Positions 19,021-28,666 of a DNA stretch of 64,000 nt are shown here, piece by piece. Location: the NCBI RefSeq assembly GCF_014646895.1, contig NZ_BMOD01000023.1:1-64000 (forward strand), written 5' to 3'. A model generated the notes under the pieces. That model did no database searches, was not told the DNA's origin, and was given only the letters and a program-made list of their open reading frames with translations. The position numbers were made by a program, and so were the translations under genes. Source of the DNA: Deinococcus roseus. Lineage in GTDB: Bacteria; Deinococcota; Deinococci; Deinococcales; Deinococcaceae. Each line of letters starts with the position of its first letter. The stretch's first letter is position 1.

Positions 19021-20094
19021 TCATTTCTCCAGTGAGGTGACCACCACGCCCCGCATGAACACACGCTGGGCCAGGAAGAAAACCACCAGGGGCAGCACGG
19101 TGGCCATGATCGAGGCTGCCTGGGTGAGTTGCGACTGGTTGGGTCCGTGCACTGTACTGAAGCTTGCCAGACCGATGGGAAGCGTTGCAAGGTCAGGTTT
19201 GCCGGTGAGGTACAGAAACGGTGCAAAAAAATCATTCCAGGCGTAGAAGAAGTGAAAGAGCGCTGTGGCGGTGAGGGCTGGCCAGGATTGCGGCACGATG
19301 ATGGACACCAGAATCCTGAAAGGGCTGGCTCCGTCCATCATGGCGGCCTCGTCCACATCGCGGGGGATGCTCATGAAGAACTGTCTGAGCAGGAACACAT
19401 TGTAGGCATTGGCGAAGAACAGAGGGGCCAGCAGTGGCAGCCACGTTCCCACCCACCCGAGCTTGTAATACACCGTGTAGAGCGGAATCAGGGTCACCTC
19501 TCCGGGCAGGATGATGGTGCCCATCAGCACCAGAAACAAAATGGGTTTGCCAGGAATGTCAAACCGCGAGAACCCGTAAGCCACCACCGTGGAGGAAGCC
19601 ACCGTTGCGATCATCCCGATGAACGCGATCAGGAAGGAATTCAGAAACAGCTTCCCGAAGTGGATGGCCTGCCATGCTGCAGGGTAATTCTGCCACTGGG
19701 GGTCAAAGGAGGTGGCACGGGTCAGTTTGCGCCAGTTGCCCTGCCAGCGGATTTTTGTTTCAGGATGCGCCGGGTCAATGAAGGTGCTGAAGGCCCGTCT
19801 TTTTTCTGCAAGGGCCAGGGTGCGGGTTTTTCCAGCAATGGGCACCTCGTACAGCTCATAAGTTTCTCCTTGCACGGTCACGCTCTGGGCGGAGGTCGGA
19901 ACGAACATCGAATCCAGGTTGCTGACCGGGCCTTTTAAAGATGCCGAAAAGCTGTACAGCAGGGGCATCAGGTACACCATCAGCAGGATTGTGGCGAACA
20001 GGGTCAGGGTGCCAGCGGCCATCAGTTTGCGCATCTGGCGGGTCAGCAGAGAACCGGAAGTTTGTCTGGGGGTTGCAGCAGATTTCAACATCAC
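19021..20094 (-). CDS. Carbohydrate ABC transporter permease, MalG type, with large periplasmic insert
   Basis: The 357-aa inner-membrane subunit has six predicted transmembrane segments and the EAA loop EAAMMDGASPFRILVSIIVP that contacts the ATPase. Between TM1 and TM2 there is an extra ~90-residue soluble loop (~53-145, containing GETYELYEVPIAGKTRTLAL), making the protein longer than the usual ~275-300 aa. Its ATG overlaps the stop of the partner permease by four bases (ATGA), so the two are translationally coupled. No ATPase gene is in the operon. Confidence 0.93.
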   Translation of the reverse strand: MMLKSAATPRQTSGSLLTRQMRKLMAAGTLTLFATILLMVYLMPLLYSFSASLKGPVSNLDSMFVPTSAQSVTVQGETYELYEVPIAGKTRTLALAEKRRAFSTFIDPAHPETKIRWQGNWRKLTRATSFDPQWQNYPAAWQAIHFGKLFLNSFLIAFIGMIATVASSTVVAYGFSRFDIPGKPILFLVLMGTIILPGEVTLIPLYTVYYKLGWVGTWLPLLAPLFFANAYNVFLLRQFFMSIPRDVDEAAMMDGASPFRILVSIIVPQSWPALTATALFHFFYAWNDFFAPFLYLTGKPDLATLPIGLASFSTVHGPNQSQLTQAASIMATVLPLVVFFLAQRVFMRGVVVTSLEK

Positions 20095-20981
20095 TCGCCT
20101 CCGGCGTAATACACCCAGCGTTTAGAGGTCCCGAACAGCACGGCGGTCACCACCATGCACAGCACGAACATCCCCCAGGCCAACGTTGAGGCGTACCCCA
20201 TGTTGAAGAACACGAAGCCCTCTTTGTACAAATTCAGCATGTAGAACAGCGCCGAGTTTTCAGGTCCACCCTGGCCCTCATAAAGCAGGTAGGCGGTGGT
20301 GAAGTACTGGAAAGACCCGATCACCGAGAGCACCAGGTTGTAGAAAATCACCGGGGAAATCATGGGCACAGAGATGCGCCAGAAGGAAATCCAGCCGTTG
20401 GCCCCGTCAATTGTGGCAGATTCATAGAGTTCTCTGGGCACAGATTGCAGGCCAGAAAGCATCAGGATCATGGTGTTCCCAACCCCTGCAAGGCCCACAA
20501 TGGTCAAAGCAGGCATCACCAGCCTGCTGTCCGAGAACCAGTCCAGCGTTCCGATCCCGATGCCATTCAGAAAAGCATTGATGGGACCCTGCGGGTTGAA
20601 CATCGCAGTGTAAATCAGGGCAGCTGCTACCCCAGGGATCATCTGGGGAGCGTAAAACAGCGTTCTGAACAGGGCTTTGCCCATCAGGTGCTCGGAGTGC
20701 AGCAGCACCGCCAGACCCAGCGGAAACACCAGACCGATGGGCACCGACCACAGCAGAAACTTCAGGGTCACCAGCAAAGACTGGCCCACCAGCGGATCCG
20801 TGAGCATGTGGCCCCAGTTGGCCAGGCCAATGAACTGCACCTGCTCGGGTTTCGCCAGGTTGTAGTCTGTGAGCGAAAACCACAGGGAGGTCACCATCGG
20901 GCCAGCGGTGAACAGCAGAAACCCCAGAATCCAGGGGGACAGAAAAAGCAGGCCCCAGAAGCGGTCATGGTTTTTCAGCAT
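20091..20981 (-). CDS. Sugar ABC transporter permease, MalF/UgpA type
   Basis: The 296-aa inner-membrane permease starts MLKNHDRFWGLLFLSPWILGFLLFTAGPM, typical of the MalF-like subunits of CUT1 importers, and has the EAA loop LYESATIDGANGWISFWRISVPMI. A good GAGGTGA ribosome site precedes the ATG. It sits 11 bases after the binding-protein gene and overlaps the next permease by four bases. Substrate is inferred as N-acetylhexosamine oligosaccharides from the GH20 gene in the same operon. Confidence 0.94.
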   Translation of the reverse strand: MLKNHDRFWGLLFLSPWILGFLLFTAGPMVTSLWFSLTDYNLAKPEQVQFIGLANWGHMLTDPLVGQSLLVTLKFLLWSVPIGLVFPLGLAVLLHSEHLMGKALFRTLFYAPQMIPGVAAALIYTAMFNPQGPINAFLNGIGIGTLDWFSDSRLVMPALTIVGLAGVGNTMILMLSGLQSVPRELYESATIDGANGWISFWRISVPMISPVIFYNLVLSVIGSFQYFTTAYLLYEGQGGPENSALFYMLNLYKEGFVFFNMGYASTLAWGMFVLCMVVTAVLFGTSKRWVYYAGGE

Positions 20982-20992
20982 GGATGTTCACC

Positions 20993-22330
20993 TCACTTCT
21001 TCTCGTTGAAGATGCCCTGCAGTTGCTTGCGCAGGGTTTCGGCTTCCTGCTTGATGTTGAGGCCTGACTTGGTCATCAGTTTGAGCGTGAAGGCATTCAC
21101 GGCGTCCAGGGCCTTGTTGTGGTTGGGCAGTCCTGCTTCATGGGAGGGGATGTCCACGTAATTGAGCGAGTCCATGGCCACCTGCCAGTTGATCTTCAGG
21201 GGGGTGTACTTGTCCTGCAGGATCTTCAGGAATTTGGGTTGCAGGCGGGTGTCTGCCGGGAAAGCCCCATAGGTTTCCAGCAGTTCAGGCTGTTCCCGCA
21301 GGTACAGCATCACCTGAAAGGCCTCCTCTTTGTGTCTGGACCCTTTCATGATGCGGAAGGTGTCGGCGTTTAATTTGGCGGTGTATTTGCCGTTGTAGGC
21401 AGGAACCACGGCCAGATCCCAGTTCTTGACCTTGCCGCCATCTTTCGCGGTGTCCAGACAGCAGGTGTACCACAGGTGCGAGTACCCGATGGCCAGCTTT
21501 CCAGAGTTGAACACGTTGTCCTTGCCAAAAGCGTCGCTTTTCTGCACGGCATCGGTGGGAATGAAGTGGTCTTTCCACATGCCGTCGTAGAACCACTGCC
21601 AGGCCGGAATCCACTGGGGCGGAATCTGGGCGGTTTTGCCCTTCGCAAAAATCCCTGCCCCGAACATCGAACCCAGTGATTGCGGCTCGATGGTGTACTG
21701 GGGGAAATACCCGTACTGAACAATGTTTTTGCTGTCAAAGTCTGACATGGAGGCGTCCATGCCCTCCTTATCCACGGTCAGTTGCATGGCGATGTTGCGC
21801 AGGGCAGCAAAATCCCAGGCTTTGCTCTGGTACTTCTCGCCGTATTTCTGGGGAGGATAGGGCAGACCAGCCTCGTCAAACAAATCCTTGTTGATGAACA
21901 GGAAAGACGGATAGATGGCGTAAGGAATGCCATTGGGATCCTGCGATTTGTAGAAGTCCACCACCTTCTTGTTCACGTGCGAGAGGTCCACTTTGTATTT
22001 CTTGATCAGGGGTTGCAAATCCAGCCACTGCTCCTGAAAACTGGCGGCCCCCAGAATCCCCACCGGACCCACCAGATCGGGCACGTTGCCTGCGGCAATG
22101 CGGGTGGCAAGCTGGTCCCGTGCGTTGTTGTAATTCACGTACTCGGGAACCAGTTCAATCCTGTTCTGACTCTTGTTGAAACGCTCCACCACCTTCCTGG
22201 TGGCGGGTTGCTGCTGGGCATCTGATCCAGTGCCCAGCCCGATGTACCAGTGGATCTGCACTTTCTTCTGGGCAGAGGCACTGGAAAAGAGGGCCAGGGT
22301 GAGCAGCAGACCAGCATTCAGGGTTTTCAT
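20993..22330 (-). CDS. Sugar ABC transporter substrate-binding protein
   Basis: The 445-aa periplasmic binding protein is of the CUT1 (family 1) type. The signal peptide MKTLNAGLLLTLALFSSASA ends before QKKVQIHWYIG. The start at 22330 is fixed by AGGAGG on the minus strand just upstream; the reading frame stays open further upstream through repeats but has no ribosome site there. It is the first gene of the operon binding protein, permease, permease, GH20. By context it captures chitobiose or other N-acetylhexosaminides. Confidence 0.93.
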   Translation of the reverse strand: MKTLNAGLLLTLALFSSASAQKKVQIHWYIGLGTGSDAQQQPATRKVVERFNKSQNRIELVPEYVNYNNARDQLATRIAAGNVPDLVGPVGILGAASFQEQWLDLQPLIKKYKVDLSHVNKKVVDFYKSQDPNGIPYAIYPSFLFINKDLFDEAGLPYPPQKYGEKYQSKAWDFAALRNIAMQLTVDKEGMDASMSDFDSKNIVQYGYFPQYTIEPQSLGSMFGAGIFAKGKTAQIPPQWIPAWQWFYDGMWKDHFIPTDAVQKSDAFGKDNVFNSGKLAIGYSHLWYTCCLDTAKDGGKVKNWDLAVVPAYNGKYTAKLNADTFRIMKGSRHKEEAFQVMLYLREQPELLETYGAFPADTRLQPKFLKILQDKYTPLKINWQVAMDSLNYVDIPSHEAGLPNHNKALDAVNAFTLKLMTKSGLNIKQEAETLRKQLQGIFNEKK

Positions 22331-22447
22331 GTTTTTCCTCCTGCGACAAATTGTTTCTGGGTTTTTGGACAGTGGGTTTTGCGGCAGGAAGAAGGGAAGG
22401 GGGGCCGCTTTGGGTTTGAAAGGCCGGGAAGGGATTGCTGAGGGCCA

Positions 22448-22560
22448 AAGGCAGAAGGCAGAAGGCAGAAGGCAGAAATTCAAATGCTCTGGTTTTGCTG
22501 ATGGAAGGGGTCTTTCTGCTTGCTGTGAACTGATGACTGTGAACTGAAAACTGTGAACTG
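22448..22560. repeat. Two short tandem repeat arrays in the gap upstream of the binding-protein gene
   Basis: AAGGCAG is repeated four times at 22448-22475. A 14-base unit containing CTGTGAACTG is repeated three times at 22523-22560. They fill most of the 238-base gap between the transport operon and the PfkB gene. No gene is seen there. Confidence 0.7.
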
Positions 22561-22568
22561 TCTACTTC

Positions 22569-23486
22569 TTAAAGCACCGTTTTCTGCCTCCCCCTGGCCT
22601 GATACACCCTTGGGTAAGTGGAGATGGCTGCACTGGCGCATTCCACCCCCTGTTCCAGACAGGAAAGCAGAGGATCACCCTGGCTTCGGGCCAGCAGGTA
22701 AGCGGCGTTGAACGTGTCTCCTGCCCCTACGGTGTCAATGACCTGAACCTGGGGGGCTGGAACGGTGTAATCCTGATGGGAGAAACGGGCTTTCACGCCC
22801 TGGGAACCGCATTTGACCACCAGGGTGCTGCCTGGAAGTTGTTCCGAGAGCAGACGCATGGCTTCGGGCAGGTTTGGGGTTTCAGCCAGTTGCATGGCTT
22901 CAATTTCATTGATCAGGATGTCGTTGCAGAGGGAGAACCACTGCAGGGCCTGCTCCCTCAGAAAAGGGGTGAACCCTTCCGGGGGCCAGCCTGGATCAAT
23001 GGCGATGTGTGCCCCACGGGCTTTCAGCCACTGGATCAGGTGCAACTGTTCGGCTTGCAGCAGGGGGGTCTGGTAGGCTCCGCTGAGCAGCACTGTGTCT
23101 CCGGGAAGCACGCTGTCCAGGCCGTCTAAAGCTTGCTCAAGATTGAAAGTGCCCAGATGACCCAGATGGGAGAAAAAGGTGCGTTCTCCGTCCGGGTGGG
23201 TGATGCCCACGGTGAGGGCGGTGGGTGCTGGGCTGCTGGCCCAGGTTCTGGAGAGGAGGCCAAATTCCTGTCTCAGCCACTGGCCCAGTGCGTCCTGGCC
23301 GCAACTGGCAACCATCCTGACCGGGGCCTGCAAAGCCTGCAGAGCCAGAGCGGTGTTGCCCGCAGAGCCTCCTGCCCGCATGTCCCGGTGGGACACCTGC
23401 ACTTCTGTTCCGGGGGTGGGCCAGGGGGCCTGGGGTCCCAGAATCACATCGATGTTGACATTGCCCACCACATGGAGGGTGACCAT
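22569..23486 (-). CDS. PfkB-family carbohydrate kinase
   Basis: The 305-aa cytosolic kinase transfers phosphate from ATP to a sugar or nucleoside. It has the N-terminal PfkB signature RAGGSAGNTALALQ (37-50) and the C-terminal signature DTVGAGDTFNAAYL (251-264), with Asp257 as the catalytic base. I start it at the ATG at 23486 (MVTLHVVGNVNIDVI), where the family begins; the frame is open 94 codons further upstream, but that stretch overlaps the divergent GH9 gene and does not look coding. It lies upstream of the GH20 transport operon on the same strand, so it may phosphorylate the imported sugar. Confidence 0.9.
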   Translation of the reverse strand: MVTLHVVGNVNIDVILGPQAPWPTPGTEVQVSHRDMRAGGSAGNTALALQALQAPVRMVASCGQDALGQWLRQEFGLLSRTWASSPAPTALTVGITHPDGERTFFSHLGHLGTFNLEQALDGLDSVLPGDTVLLSGAYQTPLLQAEQLHLIQWLKARGAHIAIDPGWPPEGFTPFLREQALQWFSLCNDILINEIEAMQLAETPNLPEAMRLLSEQLPGSTLVVKCGSQGVKARFSHQDYTVPAPQVQVIDTVGAGDTFNAAYLLARSQGDPLLSCLEQGVECASAAISTYPRVYQARGRQKTVL

Positions 23487-23573
23487 TCGTGTACCGCCTT
23501 TGGAGAATGAGGGAAGATGGAATTGCTGTGCATTTACATTAACAAACTTTATTAATGAATTCAAGAGATGTGC

Positions 23574-23585
23574 TATATTGAATTC
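23574..23585 (+). promoter_or_regulatory. Leaderless -10 box of the GH9 gene
   Basis: TATATT at 23574-23579 is followed by six bases (GAATTC) and then the ATG at 23586. There is no ribosome site. This matches the TANNNT-N6-ATG arrangement of leaderless Deinococcus genes and decides the start codon over an upstream in-frame ATG at 23568. Confidence 0.6.
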
Positions 23586-25247
23586 ATGAACATCCTGATC
23601 AACCACGTGGGCAACGTGCCCGACGGTAAAAAACATTTTCTGGTTCAGGCAGATGCCGCACGGCCTGATGTCCTCTGGACCTTCCAGGTTCTGGACCGAA
23701 AACAGCAGGTGGTCCATCAGGGCATCCTGAAACAGGCCGGAACTGTGGCAGGATGGCAGCACCGCCACTTCTGGGAAGGGGACTTCTCTTCGCTGCGAAA
23801 AGAAGGGTTTTACCGCATCATTGTGCAGTCAGACCCGCATGCCCTGATCAGCCATGAATTTGAAATTGCCTTCCACCTTTACCAGGACCGCATGCGCTCG
23901 GACATCCTGCATTACTTCAAATCCCAGCGCAACACCGGAATTCAGGAAAAACGGGACCGCAACATCCCCATCCATGGCAGCGAAAAAACCATGGACGCAT
24001 CTGGCGGCTGGTACGACGCTTCGGGAGATGTCAGCAAATACCTCTCCCACCTGAGTTACGCCAATTTTTTAAACCCCCAGCAAACCCCCATGGTGGTCTG
24101 GAATTTTCTGGAGGCGTTTGACCGTCTGGGAGATGCACAATCCATTGTTTTCAGGGAACGCCTCACAGACGAGATCTTGCATGGAGCAGACTTTCTGGTG
24201 CGCATGCAGTCTGAAGAGGGCTTTTTTTACCAGACCGTCTTTGACCGCTGGTCCAAAAACCCAGAAGAACGCACCGTCTGTGAATACAGCACCCAGCAGG
24301 GCATCAAAAGCGACCGGTATCAGGCGGCTTACCGTCAGGGTGGAGGAATGGCGATTGCTGCACTGGCAAGGGCTTCCACCCTCAAACAGGATGGGGCATT
24401 TTTTTCACAGCAATACCTTGAAACAGCCATCAGAGGATTTCTGCATCTGCAAGAAAACAACCTGAAATACCTCCCAGATGGTCAGGAAAACATCATCGAC
24501 GATTACTGCGCCTTGCTGGCTGCCACAGAGCTTTATGCTGCAACAGGCCAGGACCTTTATGCACAGGCAGCCCACAAGCGGGCTGAAAACCTCAGAAACC
24601 GCCTGACAGATGCCGGATGGTGGCGTGCAGATGAAAACGGCAAAAGGTCCTTCTGGCACGCTGCAGAGGCAGGCTTGCCCGTGGTGGCCCTGCTCAGGCA
24701 CCTCACGGTTTTTCCCGATTCAGACGCAAAACAGCAAACACTACAAACTGTACGAGGGTCTCTAGAGCACCAGTTGCAGATCAATCAGAACGTGAACAAT
24801 CCTTTTCTGTATCCCAGACAGTACATTCTGGGTCCAGAGGTTGATCAGACCCGGTTTTTCATTCCGCACCAGAACGACTCCGGCTACTGGTGGCAGGGTG
24901 AAAATGCGCGGCTGGCCTCTCTGGCTGCGGCTGCACGCTGGGCAGCGGAATTCCTGCCAGAGCTGGACCTGCACCCCCTCACCCAGGCACCGCTGGACTG
25001 GATTCTGGGCTTCAACCCCTTTGATGCCTGCATGCTGCACGGTTACGGACACAACAATCCCCACTATGAACCCGGTCACGACAATGCTGCTGGAGGCATC
25101 TGCAACGGAATCACCTCTGGGCTTCAAGATGAGCAGGACATCGCCTTTCTGCAATCCCCGGATGTTCCCCCAGAGCATTCCTGGCGCTGGGGGGAACAGT
25201 GGATCCCCCATGCGGCATGGTTCTTTCTGGCCATCTGCATGAAGTGA
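23586..25247 (+). CDS. GH9-family glycoside hydrolase (endoglucanase or exo-glucosaminidase type)
   Basis: The 553-aa protein has an N-terminal Ig-like (CelD_N) domain of about 95 residues followed by an alpha/alpha barrel. GGWYDASGD (140-148) supplies the catalytic aspartates Asp144/Asp148, and the C-terminal WRWGEQWIPHAAW (~533-545) supplies the acid Glu537. GFNPFDACMLHGYGHNNPHY near the end is the typical GH9 active-site wall. No signal peptide is visible, unlike secreted cellulases, so it may be a cytoplasmic cello- or chito-oligosaccharide hydrolase; its position beside the GH20 operon favours the latter, but that is inference. It is divergent from the PfkB gene. Confidence 0.88.
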   Translation: MNILINHVGNVPDGKKHFLVQADAARPDVLWTFQVLDRKQQVVHQGILKQAGTVAGWQHRHFWEGDFSSLRKEGFYRIIVQSDPHALISHEFEIAFHLYQDRMRSDILHYFKSQRNTGIQEKRDRNIPIHGSEKTMDASGGWYDASGDVSKYLSHLSYANFLNPQQTPMVVWNFLEAFDRLGDAQSIVFRERLTDEILHGADFLVRMQSEEGFFYQTVFDRWSKNPEERTVCEYSTQQGIKSDRYQAAYRQGGGMAIAALARASTLKQDGAFFSQQYLETAIRGFLHLQENNLKYLPDGQENIIDDYCALLAATELYAATGQDLYAQAAHKRAENLRNRLTDAGWWRADENGKRSFWHAAEAGLPVVALLRHLTVFPDSDAKQQTLQTVRGSLEHQLQINQNVNNPFLYPRQYILGPEVDQTRFFIPHQNDSGYWWQGENARLASLAAAARWAAEFLPELDLHPLTQAPLDWILGFNPFDACMLHGYGHNNPHYEPGHDNAAGGICNGITSGLQDEQDIAFLQSPDVPPEHSWRWGEQWIPHAAWFFLAICMK

Positions 25248-25263
25248 GTCCTGTGCTGTCAGG

Positions 25264-26241
25264 TTATTCCAGCAACTTCTGAATTGCCCCTTCAAACAGC
25301 TGTGTTTCAAACACGCACCCCAGGTGTCCCAGTTTGCACTGGATTTCCATGTGGGTGTGCGCAATTCCCGACTGCTGCATCTGGCAGGCAAAATCCTTCA
25401 TGGGCTGGCTGGGAAAGAACTGGTCTGAGAGGATGTTCACACTGAGGATTTTCAGGCCCGCACGCTGCCAGTTTGCTGTGATCTGCTCCAGGGGGCAATG
25501 CCTGAAAATGTCGTGCCTGCTCACGGTTTCACCCACAGAAAGGATGTGTTTCAGGCTGGCAAAATGCCGTCTGCTGCCCAGGTAGGCATCAAAATCCTGA
25601 TCCTGAAACTGCAGTTCCATCCCATCCGAACCCATCCCGCAAAAGGTGATCAGGCGCAGGGCCTCATGCAGACCGTCTGCGGTCTGTCCCAGGTGTCGCA
25701 AAGTTGGGGTGAAAAAGTGCTTCAGGGCCACCGCGGCCTGAGGTGCACCCGCAACCACACCCAGCCTTTGAACGTGACCAGAATAAAGGGCTCCCCACAT
25801 CAGGGTCTGCATGGCCCCATAACTGGGACCCATCACGGCGTGCCATTTCTGGATGCCCAGTTGCTGCATCAGCTCAAACTGCAAACGGGTGATGTCCTTG
25901 AGGTCCACCTCTGGAAAATCAGGAATCGATTCTGGACCAGAAGAAACCATCCGGGGATCTATCACCTGCACATTGGCTGGAGCATTCATGCAGACCACAA
26001 AGAACTTCCGGGTGTCGATGGCTTTTCCATCTCCAATCAAATTGTCCCACCACCCCACCAGCCCATCTTCCGGGTAGGTGCCCGCCGCATGCATGGTTCC
26101 AGTGTAATAATGGCACACCAGAACGGCATTGCTGCCGTCTGGCTGGAGTTCACCGTACGTCTCGTACCCCAGCTCCAGAGGCAATGTCTGTCCTGCCTCA
26201 AAGGTGTGCAGCACCCTGAGGACACCCTGTCCTGTTCGCAT
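25264..26241 (-). CDS. MetX-like alpha/beta-hydrolase-fold acyltransferase or hydrolase
   Basis: The 325-aa protein is similar in layout to homoserine O-acetyltransferase: LGYETYGELQPDGSNAVLVCHYYTG, then the nucleophile elbow GPSYGAMQT (Ser140), the acid Asp273 in LSDQFFPS and the base His306 in LGHLGCVFE. It is somewhat shorter than true MetX (~370 aa), and the oxyanion and homoserine-binding positions differ (HYYTG instead of HALTG), so the acyl acceptor may not be homoserine. TAAGCT on the minus strand at 26248-26253 ends six bases before the ATG, a leaderless promoter. It is divergent from the hydrolase-ABC operon and ends 16 bases from the convergent GH9 gene. Confidence 0.85.
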   Translation of the reverse strand: MRTGQGVLRVLHTFEAGQTLPLELGYETYGELQPDGSNAVLVCHYYTGTMHAAGTYPEDGLVGWWDNLIGDGKAIDTRKFFVVCMNAPANVQVIDPRMVSSGPESIPDFPEVDLKDITRLQFELMQQLGIQKWHAVMGPSYGAMQTLMWGALYSGHVQRLGVVAGAPQAAVALKHFFTPTLRHLGQTADGLHEALRLITFCGMGSDGMELQFQDQDFDAYLGSRRHFASLKHILSVGETVSRHDIFRHCPLEQITANWQRAGLKILSVNILSDQFFPSQPMKDFACQMQQSGIAHTHMEIQCKLGHLGCVFETQLFEGAIQKLLE

Positions 26242-26264
26242 GGAATCAGCTTAGGGAGGAGGCA

Positions 26265-26316
26265 TTACAGCGCTGTAACAGCGGTGCGCCCTCGGCACTC
26301 GGCAGCTTGCTGTAAC
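26265..26316. promoter_or_regulatory. Palindromic operator in the divergent MetX-like / hydrolase-ABC promoter region
   Basis: TTACAGCGCTGTAA at 26265-26278 is a perfect 14-bp palindrome, and a half-site GCTGTAAC recurs at 26309-26316. A GCCCTCGGCACTCGG repeat word lies between. The palindrome is within 25 bases of the MetX-like start and ~95 bases from the hydrolase start, so one regulator could control both. No regulator gene is adjacent. Confidence 0.55.
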
Positions 26317-26372
26317 ACCACCGTGATGCCCACCCCGTATCTTAAAAGCACCAAAAAATGGAAAGGAGCCGT

Positions 26373-27403
26373 ATGCCAGAATTTGCGGTTCAGACTTCAA
26401 GACTCCAGCAGTGGGTCAGACAACAAGGAGAGGGAACGCCGGTTTTGTTCATTCACGGCAATGCCAGCGATTCGGTGTACTGGGAGGAGGTCATGGCAGC
26501 CCTGCCTGCCGGCTTCCGGGCCATTGCACCAGACCTGAGGGGTTATGGTCAGACCGAGGACCTCCTGATCGATGCCACCAGAGGGGTCATGGACTGGGTG
26601 GATGACCTCCTCGCCCTGCTGGAAGCCCTGAACATTGACCGCTACCATGTGGTTGGGCACAGCCTGGGAGGGGCAGTGATCTGGGGCTTGCTGGCGCAAG
26701 ATGCCCCCAGAATCCTCAGTGTGACGCTGGCTGCTCCGGGTTCTCCTTTTGGTTTCGGAGGCACCCGTGATGCAGAAGGCAACCCCACCACCCCGGACTT
26801 TGCAGGTTCAGGGGGAGGCACCGTCAACCCGGACTTTCCTGCTCGCATTGCCCGCCATGACACCAGCGGTGAAGCGGGATCTCCTCGTGACATCATCAAC
26901 CGCTTTTACTGGCATCCCCCTTTCCGGTCTGACCGCGAAGAGGCTTTGCTGGAAGGTCTGCTCAGGGAAAAAACCGGTCCTGAGCGTTACCCTGGTGATT
27001 TTACGGCCTCTGAGCACTGGCCTGGCATGGCTCCGGGGGTGCATGGTCCCATCAATGCCCTCTCGCCAAAATATGTGGGGAACACTGTGGAACGTTTGCT
27101 GGCCCAGACCCACAAACCTCCCGTACTGTGGGTGCGTGGAGACAGCGACCAGATTGTCTCCGACCAGAGCCTCTTTGAACTGGGGATGCTGGGGTTGCTG
27201 GGAGCCGTTCCCGGTTATCCCGGTCAGGACGCTTATCCTCCCCAGCCGATGGTTTCCCAGACCCGGCATGTGCTGGAAAAATACGGCCCCTACAGAGAAG
27301 TGGTTTTTGAAGGTGTGGGGCACACCCCTTACATCGAGAAACCCGAAGCTTTCATGCAGGAATTCACCGCCCACCTTGAACGCGCGACCCAGGAGGTCTC
27401 CTT

Positions 27404-27407
<4 letters not shown>
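26373..27407 (+). CDS. Alpha/beta hydrolase, first gene of a Liv-type ABC operon
   Basis: The 344-aa cytosolic hydrolase has FIHGN (oxyanion region, ~26-30), the nucleophile elbow VVGHSLGG (Ser97), an acid at Asp257 or Asp259 (VRGDSDQIV) and His317 in GVGHTPY. I start it at the ATG at 26373, eleven bases after the AAAGGAG that begins at 26362, rather than at the in-frame ATG at 26358. A cap-domain insertion of ~100 residues (PGSPFGFGGTR...GPERYPGD) lies after strand 6. Its stop overlaps the start of the binding-protein gene by four bases (ATGA), so its product is made in step with the importer. The likely job is to hydrolyse an ester, amide or lactone taken up by that importer; the substrate is unknown. 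Confidence 0.9.
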
Positions 27408-28567
<1,160 letters not shown>

Positions 28568-28589
28568 CCTCTCCGCACGCTTCGCGTGG

Positions 28590-28615
28590 TCCTCTCCTCA
28601 CAGGAGAGGATTTTC
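28590..28615 (+). terminator. Intra-operon hairpin with U-tract after the binding-protein gene
   Basis: TCCTCTCCT (28590-28598), loop CAC, AGGAGAGGA (28602-28610), then TTTTCC. It fits a partial terminator that lets the binding protein be made in excess over the membrane parts. Confidence 0.7.
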
Positions 28616-28666
28616 CTTCCAAGGACCACCCACTGAACCTCACTCAATTGACCTGGAGAACCCACC

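Noticed and set aside
25264..26241. Assignment as a true metX for methionine synthesis
   Set aside because: The protein is shorter than MetX, its oxyanion motif differs, and no methionine genes are nearby.
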